From assembly GCA_036346225.1 (NCBI GenBank), contig JARFIW010001744.1, forward strand, positions 62,001 through 126,000: a stretch of 64,000 nt of DNA, read 5' to 3'. The notes beneath the pieces were generated by a model. That model did no database searches, had not been told where the DNA came from, and was given only the letters and a program-made list of their open reading frames with translations. Position 1 is the first letter of the stretch; the number at the start of each line of letters is the position of its first letter. Position numbers and translations under genes: made by a program. Positions 45,635 through 56,859 of this stretch are shown here, one piece after another. The stretch comes from Platerodrilus igneus (Eukaryota > Arthropoda > Insecta > Coleoptera > Lycidae).

Positions 45635-48600
45635 TCAAACACCGTAATCATTATTTGAGTCTTCCTGGTTGTTGCCAGCGTAAGATGTTAAACCGCCAAA
45701 GTGTACCACTTTCGGTTTACCACGAGGAGACTTTCTGATCCGGTACACTACATCATTAATCCTTTTCATCACTTCGTACGGGCCTTCCCATTGTCTTTGT
45801 AATTTCGGCGACAACCCACGTTTTCTTTGTGGATTATAATACCACACTAAATCTCCAGGTTGATAACCACCTTCTTGTGCTCTCGTGTCATATTGTGATT
45901 TCATTCGATCGCTTGCTGCCTGGATATTCTTTCGGACGTTTTCGTGAATGCTATTTGATCTTTCACTAAGCTTACTAACGTAATCTTCACCTGCGATCTC
46001 TTCTCCAGGTTTAAATCTAAACTGAAGATCACATGGTAGCCGCAATTCACGTCCTAGCATTACGCAAGCGGGCGAATACCCTATGCTGTCATGTACCGAA
46101 GATCGGTACGCCAATAGGAACAAATGTAAATATTGGTCCCAGTCTCGTTGATGTTCAGAGACAACTTTGGCCAGGTACTTCCCTAACGTCCTGTTCATTC
46201 TTTCAACCATTCCATCCGATTGGGGATGAAGCGGCGTGGTTCTAGTCTTCCTGATTCCAAGATTCTTGTAGACATTTTGAAACAATGCTGATTCGAAGTT
46301 CCGACCTTGATCGGTGTGTAATTCCAACGGAAGTCCAAAGCGACAAAACAACTTCTTTACTAGTACATATGCAACCGTCTCGGCTTCTTGGTTAGGTATA
46401 GCATATGCTTCCGGCCATTTGGTAAAATAATCCATTGCAACCAAGATGTATTTATTACCTTTCGCTAATTCAGGAAACGGACCAGCTATATCAATGGCTA
46501 CCCTCTCAAAAAGATTTCCCACGTTATACTGTCTTATTGGGGCTTTCCGTTTTGTGACCGGGCCATTTGCAGAGGCACACAATTCACATTTCCGGCACTA
46601 CCTCTTCACATCATCTTTGCAGTTCACCCAATAGAATCTTTCTCTCACTCTTTCGAGAGTTCTCTTCACGCCAAAGTGCCCTCCGAAAATACCATCGTGC
46701 AAGTGCTGCAACACTTCCGGCACTCTGCTTCTCGGCACTATCACTTGAAGTCTCTCAGTGCCATCTTTAAATTCCAGGCGTCGTTTCAAGATTCTATTTT
46801 CCAGCATCAAGGAGTCCCACTGCGCTCAGTATGCCTTCAGGCTCCTACTTAAAATACTAATTTCTTCCAAATCTGGTCGTTGTCCTTTATTTTTTCACTC
46901 AATAATACGTCCCAATTCGGCGTCATTTTCCTAGTCTTCTCGTATTCTTTCGGGTTGCCAAGTATCATCGGTTACCGTCATTCTATGGATGACACTTATT
47001 TTCTCTTCCATTTTGGAGCAATGAATGCAGTCCACCGGACAAGGTCTCCTTGATAGAGCGTCTGCATTCCGATGGCTAGTTCCTACACGATGTTCTGTGT
47101 CAAAGTCATATTCCTGCAGCCGATCTATCCACCTTGCCACTTGCCCTTCAGGATTTCGAAATTGCAGTAACCATTTCAGTGCAGCATGGTCTGTTCTCAA
47201 CAGGAATTTACGGCCGTATAAGTACTTATAAAAGTGCTCTACGGATTTGACGACGGCCAACAGCTCCCTTCTTGTCACACAATAGTTCCTTTATGGCCGC
47301 GACAAGACCTTGCTGAAATACCCAATAACTTTTTCTTGTCCGTTCTGCACTTGAGAGAGAACGCTTCCTGTAGCTGTGTTACTGGCATCGGTATCCAACA
47401 CAAATTTCCCCTCCATCTGTGGATAACTCAAAATTGGTGCTGTAACTAGCAGCCGTTTCAGTTGTTCAAATGAACTGTGGCAGTCGTCATTCCAATCATA
47501 TTCTTGTCCATCTTCAGTTAATTTTGTTAACGGTTTGGTAATGTTTGCAAACCCAAGTATAAAACGTCGGTAATATGTGCACAATCCTAGAAAACTGCGT
47601 AGTTGGTGTATATCTGCTGATGTAGGCCACTCTTGTACCGTTTTTATTTTGTCAGGGTCAGCTTTTATTCCGGTCTCCGAAACGACATGTTTTTGGTATT
47701 TCACCTCTTTTCCAAACAGGTGACACTTCTTGGGGCTCAATGTAAGGTTTGCCCCTGTAATCTTTGGAATATCTCCTCTAGGTTCGTAAGGTGTTCTTCA
47801 AAAGACCGGCCTAACACTATTACGTCGTCAAGGTACACCAGACAAGTCTTCCAAGACAGTCCACGCAGTATCGACTCGTCAATCGTTCAAAAGTAGCAGG
47901 AGCATTGCATAATCCAAATGGCATGACCTTGAACTGCCATAATCCAGTTCCAATTGTAAACGCAGTCTTTTCTTTATCGTTTGGCTCCAAGCTTACCTGC
48001 CAGTATCCGCTTTTCAAGTCCAAGGTCGAAAACCATTTGGATCCGGATAGAGTATCCAAGGTGTCATCAATTCTGGGCAAAGGATAGCTGTCTTTCTTTG
48101 TCACATTGTTAAGCCGCCGATAGTCTACACAAAACCTTGTCGACCCGTCCTTTTTCTTGACAAGCACTCCAGGGATGCCCATGGACTATTCGAGGGTTCA
48201 ATCACTCCCTGTTCTTCAATATCGGTGATAATTTGCTCGGCTTCCTTACGTTTCGCCAAAGGAAGCCGCCTGGGGTGTTGTCTTTTCGGTTGCGCATCTC
48301 CAGTATTGATCTTGTGTTGCACAACATTCGTCCTTCTTTTCTCACTATCATCCAGTGCAAACACACCTCGATATCGTCCGACCAGCTCTTTTACCTTGCC
48401 CAGTTGGTCGCCGTTTAATCCTAGACACGAAGGTATTAACATATCAAGCAATTTCTGTGAGCAACCGTTGGCTGGTTTATCTTTCCTGTCGTCCACACAA
48501 CGTTTAATATGGCATACTGGAATGCAATTTCCCACAATCGTGTCTTTCTTCAGGGTCGCCGTATGCGGATTAATTTTCAGCACCCTTACTGGTACCATAT

Positions 48601-48760
48601 TTCGAAACTTTACCAGCGTTCTTCCAATCAGTAATCCCTCCTGACCCATTCCCGATTCAGTTGCTTCCATCATGCATACTTGTCCTTCCCGGAGCGTACC
48701 ATCCGGGCGTCTCATTACTATCATTTCCGCCTTCTCGGGTATTTTCATATCGCAAATCAT
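45635..48760 (-). pseudogene. Gypsy-D pol: RT, RNase H, integrase (several breaks)
   Basis: Follows gag-protease in the same frame after a single TGA. Linker and RT N-terminus are at 48760-48125. A frameshift at about 48185 leads to 48182-47820, with [34 protein letters not shown] and [16 protein letters not shown]. The active-site YLDD is readable near 47825 in another frame, then 47740-47291 (CHLFGKEVKYQKHVV, DPDKIKTVQEWP, FVLDTDASNTATG). A TAA at about 47290 precedes RNase H 47287-46931 (LLRTDHAALKWLL, NADALSRRPC). Integrase: HLHDGIFGGHFG zinc region 46810-46598, a stop, then 46582-45635 with catalytic D31, D91 and E127 (D,D-35-E) and a GPY/F-type tail WEGPYEVMKRI. Some breaks could be sequencing indels, but two are single-base stop substitutions. 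Confidence 0.93.
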
Positions 48761-50398
48761 TCAAACTTGCATCGTCTGGTTACTCGTACCTTGAAATGGA
48801 ATCTCATCATCATCTATCTGAAGCACATTTTCTTTCATGTTTACATGAAACCCATATTCTCTCATGAGATCCATTCCCAAGATCACTTTTTCTGTAATTT
48901 CAGCTACCAACACCCGATGATTAATTAGTTTGTCCCCAATTGCCAACGTAACGGCAGTCTCTCCGTAAGTACAAATTTTCTCACCACTTGCCGTTCGGAG
49001 ACACACCGATACAGGTAGCACTTTTCCACGATCAACTAAATCATGTCTCACAATAGTCCTTGTCGCTCCTGTATCCACGAGTAATCGGACAATCCTACCA
49101 TTAATTCTACCATCGATGTAAATGCTGTCGAGACTTCCCATTGACGATGCAGCACGGATGATAATCTCTGGAGCACTACGCTGCTTTAACTCAACCGGTT
49201 GTTTCTTTGGTTGAGTACAGCGTCTCTGCATATGACCAACTTCACCGCAGCTCCAGCATCGCAGACGCCATCTCCGCGGTCGTAATCTTTTTAGCCTTTC
49301 CGCTTTTCGCTTTTCAAACACACGGTTTATTATTTCATCTATGCTGTTCTGCGATTGCTCAGGTTCTTCTAATGCAGACCGAACTTTGTGACTCATCCTA
49401 TGTGACGTCTGCTTAGCTGCTTCAAATTCAAGCGCATGAGCCAGTGCGTCATCTACCATTTTTGGCCGTGCTAATCTTAGCGCTTGCTGTATTTCACTGT
49501 CTTTAATGCCATCCACAAATGTTTGAACAGCCAGTTGTTCGAGGAAAGTATCTGGTGCCGTTGGATATGCCAATCTAACTAATCTGGCGATGTCAGCTTC
49601 GAATTCTTGCAGGCTTTCACTTGTCTTTTGCGAGCGGTTCTTAACTTGTGCGTGGTAAACCTGTTGAAGGTGAGCGTCTCCATATCTCATCTCAAGCTTC
49701 GATGTTAAGAGGCCGTAATCATTCTGCTGGTGATCCGGAATCGTTTGTAAGATGTTAAGAGCTTCCCCCCGTAGGGCCACTATTAAGGAGATAGCCTTCT
49801 CTTTGTTGCACCAACCGTTGGCTATTGCCGCAGCTTTAAATTGTTTCAAATATATGGGCCAAGGTGTTTTGCCATCGAATGTGGGTGGTTTCACTTTAAA
49901 TTTAGACGGTATGGACTCGCTTCTTTCCATGGTTCTTATTTCTGGAATGTTCTCATTTACAACTTGATTTACTAATTCAAGTGGCCGTGTTGTTAGTGAA
50001 ATCACTTGCTCTTGCAACCTCATCACATCTTCTTCCATTTTTACCAATTTACTGTCCAACTTTTGCTCAACTGTTTTTACCTGTTCAGTGACATCTTTTT
50101 TCAATGCAATGGAGCTTTCCATTAATCTTTGTTCTAACGTGGCTGTTTTTTCATACAACTTTCCTTCTAATTTCGCAGCATTTTCGTTTAACTTTTCTTC
50201 TATTTTCTCAGCATTCTCACTAAACTTTATTTCCATTTTCGCAGCATTTTCACTCAACTTTTCCTCTATTTTCTCAGCATTTTCACTGAGTGTCACTTCT
50301 AGTTTAGCCGACCTCTCCTCCATACCGGATTTAAAATCCTTGAGGAAATTCATTAATCCTTCTGCGTCCATCTTACTTTGACTTCTTGTAACTGGCAT
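48761..50398 (-). CDS. Gypsy-D gag-protease polyprotein
   Basis: 545 codons, unbroken. Residues ~25-130 form a long coiled coil built from repeated LSENAEKIEEK-like 14-residue units. The capsid region follows (PPTFDGKTPWPIYLKQFKAA, LIVALRGEALNIL, LEMRYGDAHLQQVY, LARPKMVDDALAHALEFEAA). Then come a basic stretch, a CCHC zinc knuckle CWSCGEVGHMQRRC (381-394) and an aspartic protease with LLVDTGATRTIV (DTG at 442-444) and VILGMDLM. Gag assembles particles and binds the RNA; the protease cleaves the polyprotein. The ORF ends with TGA at 48761, immediately followed by an ATG in the same frame, so pol could be reached by read-through or reinitiation, or the TGA is simply a mutation. Confidence 0.93.
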   Translation of the reverse strand: MPVTRSQSKMDAEGLMNFLKDFKSGMEERSAKLEVTLSENAEKIEEKLSENAAKMEIKFSENAEKIEEKLNENAAKLEGKLYEKTATLEQRLMESSIALKKDVTEQVKTVEQKLDSKLVKMEEDVMRLQEQVISLTTRPLELVNQVVNENIPEIRTMERSESIPSKFKVKPPTFDGKTPWPIYLKQFKAAAIANGWCNKEKAISLIVALRGEALNILQTIPDHQQNDYGLLTSKLEMRYGDAHLQQVYHAQVKNRSQKTSESLQEFEADIARLVRLAYPTAPDTFLEQLAVQTFVDGIKDSEIQQALRLARPKMVDDALAHALEFEAAKQTSHRMSHKVRSALEEPEQSQNSIDEIINRVFEKRKAERLKRLRPRRWRLRCWSCGEVGHMQRRCTQPKKQPVELKQRSAPEIIIRAASSMGSLDSIYIDGRINGRIVRLLVDTGATRTIVRHDLVDRGKVLPVSVCLRTASGEKICTYGETAVTLAIGDKLINHRVLVAEITEKVILGMDLMREYGFHVNMKENVLQIDDDEIPFQGTSNQTMQV

Positions 50399-50459
50399 AT
50401 ATAAACTACTTAAACGGCTTTAGACTTGTGTGCTTTCCTTTTAAATTAATCACTATATA

Positions 50460-50477
50460 CCCCGCACCTGACACCAG
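50460..50477 (-). promoter_or_regulatory. Gypsy-D primer-binding site
   Basis: In element orientation CTGGTGTCAGGTGCGGGG follows the 5' LTR at once. TGG at the start fits a tRNA 3' CCA end. It differs from the TGGCGCCCA type of Gypsy-B, so a different primer tRNA is used. Confidence 0.75.
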
Positions 50478-51011
50478 TGAAACGAGCTACTGCTACCGCG
50501 TTTCTTTAACTTAAAAACAAGTAATAACAAACGTCTTTATTACTCACTGTTTACAAGTCTAATTAACAGTATATGCCTTATTTATAGATGTTTTCAGTCC
50601 ACTTAACAATGAAGCACTATTACACTAATGAATTTACAAGCACTAATATCTTCTTAAACTAACTTCTTTACCATAGGTCCATTAACAACACTAACACAAC
50701 TATTTATTTATACACTTCTATATATTTATGTATTCTACAAGCTGCATGTACATTAGACACAGCATATATCATTTATGTATAAATTCTTGAACTCCTAAAA
50801 GCTCAACTACGTTTACTGTACACGATATAATTTATATTAGACATTCAAGTATAGACTAACTCTTACATTTATAAGCGGCCTTATATATACCCTGAATTAA
50901 AGATATGACTCATTATCTAGTATTTTCTAGAAGAGTTCTGGAAGCCTTGAGAATATGATGTGCCTCGGGCGTTTGTATGTTTGACGGGTTGCCTAATAGT
51001 GGATCGCAACA
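50478..51011 (-). repeat. Gypsy-D 5' LTR (534 bp)
   Basis: Right LTR copy, about 97 percent identical to 44437-44970 by my reading. Confidence 0.95.
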
Positions 51012-51015
51012 TTAT

Positions 51016-51368
51016 AAATACCAAAACGGGGTTATATAAAATTCTCCATTACAGCTGACATTCCGTAGTATAATTTCTATGTATACCCACTCTTAATATT
51101 ATATGTAGTTTCGTGTAGAAACTTAGGTAGATATTTAACAGAGCTGCTTGATAAACTATTTAATCAAATTATGTACTACCGAAAATCATCTTTTATCTCG
51201 ACTGTAAACTACGAGGTAAATATGGTCAAAAAATTTTGCAGATTGGACGGGTAACGTCCGATTTTATAATAAAAAGGCGCTTTAGCTAAGGATGCATTTA
51301 GGTTAAGATCATCTTTAAATTCAGACGCGTTTCATAAGGGAATAGAAAAACGCTTTTTGTTAAATCCA
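51016..51368. other. spacer with no recognisable gene
   Basis: Short AT-rich interval between the Gypsy-D target duplication and the Mutator-like element. Confidence 0.45.
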
Positions 51369-51376
51369 CTTTTTAC

Positions 51377-51622
51377 ACGAGCGTCTTGCGGCAGTAATGA
51401 CGCGGCTGCAAGGGCAGTTGTAGACAGATTGAGGTTACTTAATTTTTTTGTTTACATAAATTGGATGAGGTCTGTGTTAATGTTAAATTAATTGTTTATC
51501 TTTTTAATTATATAGCAGGAGTAAAAAATGAATATTTGCCAAGATTGTGGTTCTGAATTTACGTAAAATAAAACTTTGTATGGCCACTTAACAAAATTTC
51601 ATGATTTGAATATAAGAGACCA
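51377..51622 (+). repeat. left inverted repeat of MULE, containing a zinc-finger start
   Basis: Reverse complement of 55587-55645 plus 54820-54993. At 51528 it has an ATG followed by MNICQDCGSEFT, a stop, then an HLTKFHD-like finger, matching the N-terminus of the transposase reading frame at 54901. Confidence 0.85.
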
Positions 51623-52389
51623 ACTATGGATAAAAAAGAAGTTAAATTCAGTGCAATGAAGGAAATTAATTTTACACAAATGTTATCTATATATGCTAGC
51701 TCTTGTATGTAAGCAACTTGGTATTTTGTACTAACTTGTTGCTATTCTAGGTATCTTTCGTACTTGTGTCAATATGCAGTTTAAAGGTACTTTGCTGGTA
51801 TTTCTTTAATTTGATTTGTAAATTATTAATTACTTGAGTGAAATGTGTTTAATAATAGTAATGGAGGCTTGAGGTTTCAATAATTGTTTTTTTATTTTTT
51901 AAAAAAGTGAACACGTTATGTACCCATATACATTATCAATAAATACCTAAATTAATTAAGAAAAAAACTAATTTTATTTTGTCGAGAATTTTGTTTGCAC
52001 CGCCAGTCGACTAAAATATGTAAAAAAACAAGATAGAAAATTAAGATTATTTTGGTACTCCGACTAAAAGTAAAACTAAAATACCGCACTGTTAATTTAA
52101 GAACACAGAATTAACGAAATTACAATAACTTACCAGCGCTTGTAACACTGATAAAACAAAGTGAGAACTGAGGATTAAATTAGATTAGTCGCGTACTTAT
52201 AGGTTTCCCATCAAAATCGCTGGGATTGTAATGATTTTCAGTAATTTGTACATGTCTTTCTGCGAGTGGTTTCCCCATCGGATTTTATTCCCAAACAAGA
52301 CAAAGGAGAACAAAATCCAATCTTATAAGCTTTAGCATTAATTAAACCTACTTGCTACTGAGATAATTTACTGTCTTATCTTAACATAA

Positions 52390-54619
52390 AATCAGGTGAT
52401 GTATGATCTGATGTTGTATGAACATTAATTTTTGAGTTATTAACCAAACCATTCCTAATAAAAATTTCTTCTGTTAGGGTAGGCTTTTTAAGATTATTAT
52501 TCCTTGTTGATTTCTTCTTTGTTGAAAAGAGCCGCACCTGATGTTCAACTTTTTTTTTAAATGTTAATCTCCTCTGTAGTTTTTAGATCAATAGATTTTG
52601 CTTTATTTAATATGTCAATAATTTTATCAAATTGTTTCATTATACCCAGATGTTTGTCGTCAGTTAACGAAGCATTCTCACATAGGCCTATTATTAGCTC
52701 AGCTTTTTTAATATCATTTTTTGAAGATTTTGCTTCATGTAAAATATTACTGCTGAAAAGTTCATTAACGTTACTAATATGCAAAGGTGTGGCAATGTCA
52801 AGATTCGATTTGTAAAACTGTATCGCACAAGCATGTATGTGTTTGCAAATGTTAAGCTTTATCATGTTGTCAATACAGGTGCATTGAAATGTATGAACAC
52901 ATATGCTGCACTTTGTACAACTTAGGTATGAACCTTCACAGGCCTCATCTACTCTGGTAACTTGATACTGTTGAAAGGCACAAGTGGACAACGTAACTAA
53001 AAATTCCTTATCATTTTCAAGACGTCTAATAAAATCTGATGTAATTGTTAGACTTGCTTTATGACTTTGTTTAATTTTATTAATTTTGTCATTGGAAGTA
53101 TTCTTTGCAAGTTTAATTATACGTTTAAACAAGTTATCTCGAGCAATTTTCATTACTGCATTAATGCTTTTGTCCAAACGTTTTACTTTCCGACCTTCCA
53201 AATACACATACTTCAAAACTTTGTGCATCGATTCAAGATACATGTTAGTGTTTATTTCTAAACTCAATCGATAGCAATATGCCCAAGATGTTGGGCGATT
53301 TGCATAATTATTATGAAAATATTTAGCAAATGATTGTGTATCAACATCGGCATAAAGATCTTCTACTACCTGATTTAAAATGTCATTAAATTCATCAATA
53401 GATACACACTGTAATAAAACACGAAGGGATTTATATACTACTACTTTCTTTTCAATCCCTCCATTGATTTTTGACAAATTCTTGCGTTAATTACGATCCA
53501 CATACCATGTACATAGCAACTGGTGAGGTACCTTGGCCATAACATAAGACCATGCATTGTAAAATGCTGGAGCATCATCAGACATAAAAACAGTAGTTAA
53601 TATAATACCCACTCTTGATTTAATTTTTCCAAAAAAACAACTTGAAAATAATTTCGTCAGCACGATTTGAAAAACCACTGAGCACCCTGAACCAAATTCA
53701 TCCACTGTCATTAGTGTGTAGAGCTAAAAATCGTAACTATTTGTACCGTGTGTACCATCAACGCACACTTTGTCGTTCCAAAATTTAAGCAACTGTCCAC
53801 GTTGAAAAGAAGTCATTATGAACAATGCAAAATCTTGAACATCTAAAATTATTTTAGTCATTTGGGTTTCCTTCTACACCTTGGTTTTCATAATATAACA
53901 CTGGGCAATCGCTTCCTAAGTTCGTCATCTCCTCTACCCACAGCCGTACGCTAATCGCATCATTTAGGTGACGTTTCACACCATACTCAATATTGAAGTC
54001 CCTAACAATATTGTGCACATCTTTTGTTTCTAACAACAAAATTCTCTGTGAATTTTCTTGTTTTAAAGCAGAATCACGAACATCATCCAATATATGTTGA
54101 AATGTAACACCTTCCTTTAATTTTCCTGAAACACATCAACAGTAAAATTTTAAACTAGAACTTTATGTTCGAAAATACCTGCAATTTCTGCTTTACTCTC
54201 TTTACTTAAAAAACTCGACCAATATCGTTGGTATGTCCTACATGAGTTGTCCAGAGGTCTACTGCAACAGACCCATCGTTCTTTATCGTCGCTTCCATTC
54301 TTGAAGGACAAACACTTCCAATTTTATTAGTGCCTGTGCTTTTTAAGCTTCTAAAATCTTTGCTTTTTGGAATGTAGTTGTACGATCGATGGCAATTATA
54401 GTACTCCTTTTTGGTGCCATCAGACAATAATTTAGCCGAAGTGTAAAGTATATACATTGCCAAAGATTTTTCCTGTTCTTGGTTTTTCCAGTTTTTAAAC
54501 TCTGTTAAACAGAATAAAATTAGTATATAATTAACACTTTGCATAATAATCTTCAAACCTAATTGTGAATTAAAATGTAGTTGCTCAAGTTTAGTTTCAA
54601 TTTGATGTTCATTTGCCAA
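52390..54619 (-). pseudogene. Mutator-like transposase (broken)
   Basis: N-terminal DNA-binding-like region at 54619-54206: YYNCHRSYNYIPKSKDFRSLK, NKIGSVCPSRMEATI and THVGHTNDI, a FLYWCH/FAR1-like module common in MULEs. The catalytic core follows in pieces: VCVDGTH near 53755 (first Asp), FMSDDAPAFYNAWSYV at about 53590 (second Asp) and NMYLESMHKVLKYVYL at about 53240 (Glu). 53477-52557 continues to a SWIM zinc finger, FQCTCIDNMIKLNICKHIHAC (CxC...CxH). A threonine/serine-rich tail is traceable to about 52390. Stops at about 54205, 53853, 53720 and 53485 inactivate it. Confidence 0.9.
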
Positions 54620-54625
54620 ATGTTG

Positions 54626-54901
54626 TCAAAGTTTTTTATATCCCTTTAGATGTGTTGTACAATTTTCATAAAAGCACTTGATTCTTGACGAGTTGAGAAT
54701 TATTGGAATACTTTTATGAACAGTTCTGCAATGACGACTTAAAGTTGATTTACTGGTAAAGGATTTGCCACATGTATCACACAAAAATTTACTAATTAAA
54801 GTAACTGGTTTCCTATATTCAAAATCATAAATCTTTCTTAAATGGGCACAAAAATTCTTCTTTTGTGTAAACTCAAAATCACAATCTTGGCAATTATTCA
54901 T
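54626..54901 (-). pseudogene. C2H2 zinc-finger N-terminus of the MULE
   Basis: 91 codons just upstream of the transposase frame: finger 1 CQDCDFEFTQKKNFCAHL (its last His is lost), finger 2 CDTCGKSFTSKSTLSRHCRTVH complete, and a possible third at CFYENCTTH. It ends 7 bases before the next reading frame, so it was probably one protein originally. Role by inference: recognition of the inverted repeats. Confidence 0.75.
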
Positions 54902-54995
54902 TTTTTACTCCTCGTTTACAAATAACACGATAAACAAAATTAATAGGTCTCTTTCATAGATCTCATTCACTATATGTAAACAAAAAAATTACGTA

Positions 54996-55584
54996 TAGGC
55001 AAATCACTTTAAGAAGAACCCAACGTCATATGCCAGATTGCGCAGAAATGTAATAACAGTGGCGTAGTTGAGTTATTACAGTATATACGGAAGATATGGC
55101 GTTAAATAGTAAAAAAATAAACAACCAATTAAATTATAATTTAAAATTTTTAATATAATATCGCCATATGAGTTGTGTGCATCAATATCCCTAAAAAATA
55201 CTGCTATAGCAAGGTTATTTTGTAAAATCCGATAAAGCACATGATTGAATACCATGCCTACTTAAGTGGTTTCTATCTCATTCTAGTGTTCTGCAAACAC
55301 ATCTGTTGAGTAACTTATTGTTTTATTAATGTTAATTGTTATATACAAGACATTTTTTATTAGTTAGATGGCGGTTTAAAACTGTCCGTCTGTGTATCAA
55401 GTAAAAATAAATAGTAATGAAATCTAAAACTTTTACAAGGTAATTTCCGATTGGTTGATCATAAAACTCTACGCCACTAAAACCTAAATACTGCCATCCC
55501 TAATTACATATAATGAACTGTTCCTAACCAATTTTTGCTTTGTGCGCATGATGACGTAGTTTTCTTCTTAAAGTGATTTACCTG
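54996..55584. mobile_element. TA-flanked MITE inside the MULE right inverted repeat
   Basis: Ends TAGGCAAATCACTTTAAG / CTTAAAGTGATTTACCTG, inverted to each other and flanked by TA (54994-54995, 55585-55586). Removing it restores the right MULE repeat to match the left one. It is non-coding, 589 bp, and probably mobilised by a mariner/Tc1-type transposase. Confidence 0.82.
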
Positions 55585-55876
55585 TAACCTCAATCTGTCT
55601 ACAACTGTCATTGCTGGCGCGTTATTACTGCCGCGAGACGCTCGTCTTTTTACAGTTTATTTTAATGTTGGCAGTGCCGAAATTCACCATTAGTTCAGAT
55701 GTTAAACACAGCTGATACTTGTAGGTTATGGTATGCGATTTGTTCACTTTAATGATTTTATTTCCTTTCTCCTGAAAATATTCATTATCAACTTGCAACT
55801 TTTGAGACGAAGCGGTTTGTTTTACAATGAGTTTTAAGTAAAGTATTGTGTTTTTAAATGAAATTTAAAAGTTAAT

Positions 55877-56620
55877 ATTTGGCAAACTACCTACCCAAGA
55901 CACCCAACCAGAAAATAAATAGGTCCTCCAATTTCATTAAAGAAGAGGAATTGCTTTTACTACAAGAAGTAGCGAAATTTAAAAATATTATTGAATGTAA
56001 AACAACAAATAAAGTCACTTCAAAGAAAAAGGTTATTACATAATTTCTTTTTAAATTTTTTTTAAAATAAGGAAACTCCTATTTTGTTATAGGAGGAAGT
56101 ATGGAATAAAATTTTGATAGCGTACAATTCAAAAAAAGAGGGGCAAGCTAGAAAAGTGGAGCAGTTACAATCAAAATATGATAATTTAAAATCAAAAGCT
56201 AAAAGGCTGTAGCTCGTATAAATTGTTAAAGGTACAGGTGGAAGTCCATCAAAGGGTGCTTCTTTGGATCCAATCACAGAAACTGTTTTGAGTATATTTA
56301 ATTATAAAACAGTGGTAGAGTTGGAGTCTGAATTTGATTCTGATAGCAATAGCGTTATGGTAATGTACTGAAACAATTTTATTTTCATGTCCTTATAATA
56401 AAATGATTTCTAGTTATCTATGACGACTGAACGTCAAGATTGTGTCTTTACTGAACCTGAGTCTGTTGCTGTAGAAGTGCATGATGTAAGTTTGTTATTT
56501 GTAACCATTAATAAAATGTTTGTAAATTTTAGCAGTGTGAACTTAGCAGCTAATTTACAGCAGCGAGTTTCCGAATATTGCCGAACGACCAGTGGCGTTG
56601 ATGCATAGTTTTTTCTTATG
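55877..56620 (+). pseudogene. Myb/SANT-like gene relic with recognisable introns (Harbinger-associated type)
   Basis: Exon 1 (to 56031) encodes NRSSNFIKEEELLLLQEVAKF and an NIIECKTTNK helix. A 61-bp GT-AG intron (56032-56092) separates it from exon 2 (56093-56359) with EEVWNKILIAYNSK, VEQLQSKYDNLKSKAK and, after a frame break, KGTGGSPSKGASLDPITETVL. A possible second intron is 56360-56413, with exon 3 at 56414-56485 (TTERQDCVFTEPESVAVEVHD) and a third donor at 56486. The first two exons match the Myb/SANT-like DNA-binding proteins found beside Harbinger transposases and in related host genes. No ATG precedes exon 1 in frame, and stops follow LKSKAKRL, so this copy is dead. No HARBI1-like transposase is visible here. 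Confidence 0.65.
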
Positions 56621-56629
56621 CAAATGACA

Positions 56630-56859
56630 CGCTACTTAAAGTTTCCAGCAGCTACTTTCTCAGCAGTGAATTTATATTATTAGATAAACTCTTAAATATA
56701 CGTATCGGTAGCAGCTAATTTGAAGCAGCGAAATTATAATACCTATATTATAGATACACATTGCTCATCTGATATAACAATTATAATAACACAAATATAG
56801 AGATATTCACTTTATTGAGTACAAATATTTACAATACCGGCAAAATATAAATAAAATAT
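56630..56859. other. spacer before satellite
   Basis: AT-rich sequence with CAGCAGCTA-type words repeated at 56648 and 56709. No gene seen. Confidence 0.4.

Larger units (their letters stand above)
44437..51011 (-). mobile_element. Gypsy-D, Ty3/Gypsy element carrying a macro-domain gene
   Basis: A 6,575-bp element, minus strand, with 534-bp LTRs (TGAAAC...GCAACA) and 4-bp duplication TTAT (44433-44436 and 51012-51015). Order: 5' LTR, primer site, gag-protease, pol, a macro-domain gene, polypurine tract, 3' LTR. The LTRs differ at roughly 15 of 534 positions, so it is older than Gypsy-C. Its codon use is more GC-rich than the surrounding DNA and than the A/B/C elements, and it belongs to a different Gypsy lineage (DTG protease fused to gag, GPY/F-type integrase tail). 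Confidence 0.95.
51377..55645 (-). mobile_element. Mutator-like (MULE) transposon with nested MITE
   Basis: Terminal inverted repeats start ACGAGCGTCT (51377) and end AGACGCTCGT (55645). They are flanked by a perfect 8-bp duplication CTTTTTAC (51369-51376 and 55646-55653), in the 8-11 bp range of Mutator-like elements. The inverted repeats are about 235-245 bp long; the right one is interrupted by a 589-bp TA-flanked insertion. The transposase gene is on the minus strand. The repeats are unusual in containing the start of the coding region: an inverted copy of the first zinc finger lies in the left repeat. Confidence 0.9.

Noticed and set aside
48225..48644. 139-codon plus-strand frame opposite Gypsy-D pol, and other plus-strand frames between 46033 and 50381
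   Set aside because: These are antisense shadows of the GC-richer gag-pol genes, with no motifs of their own.
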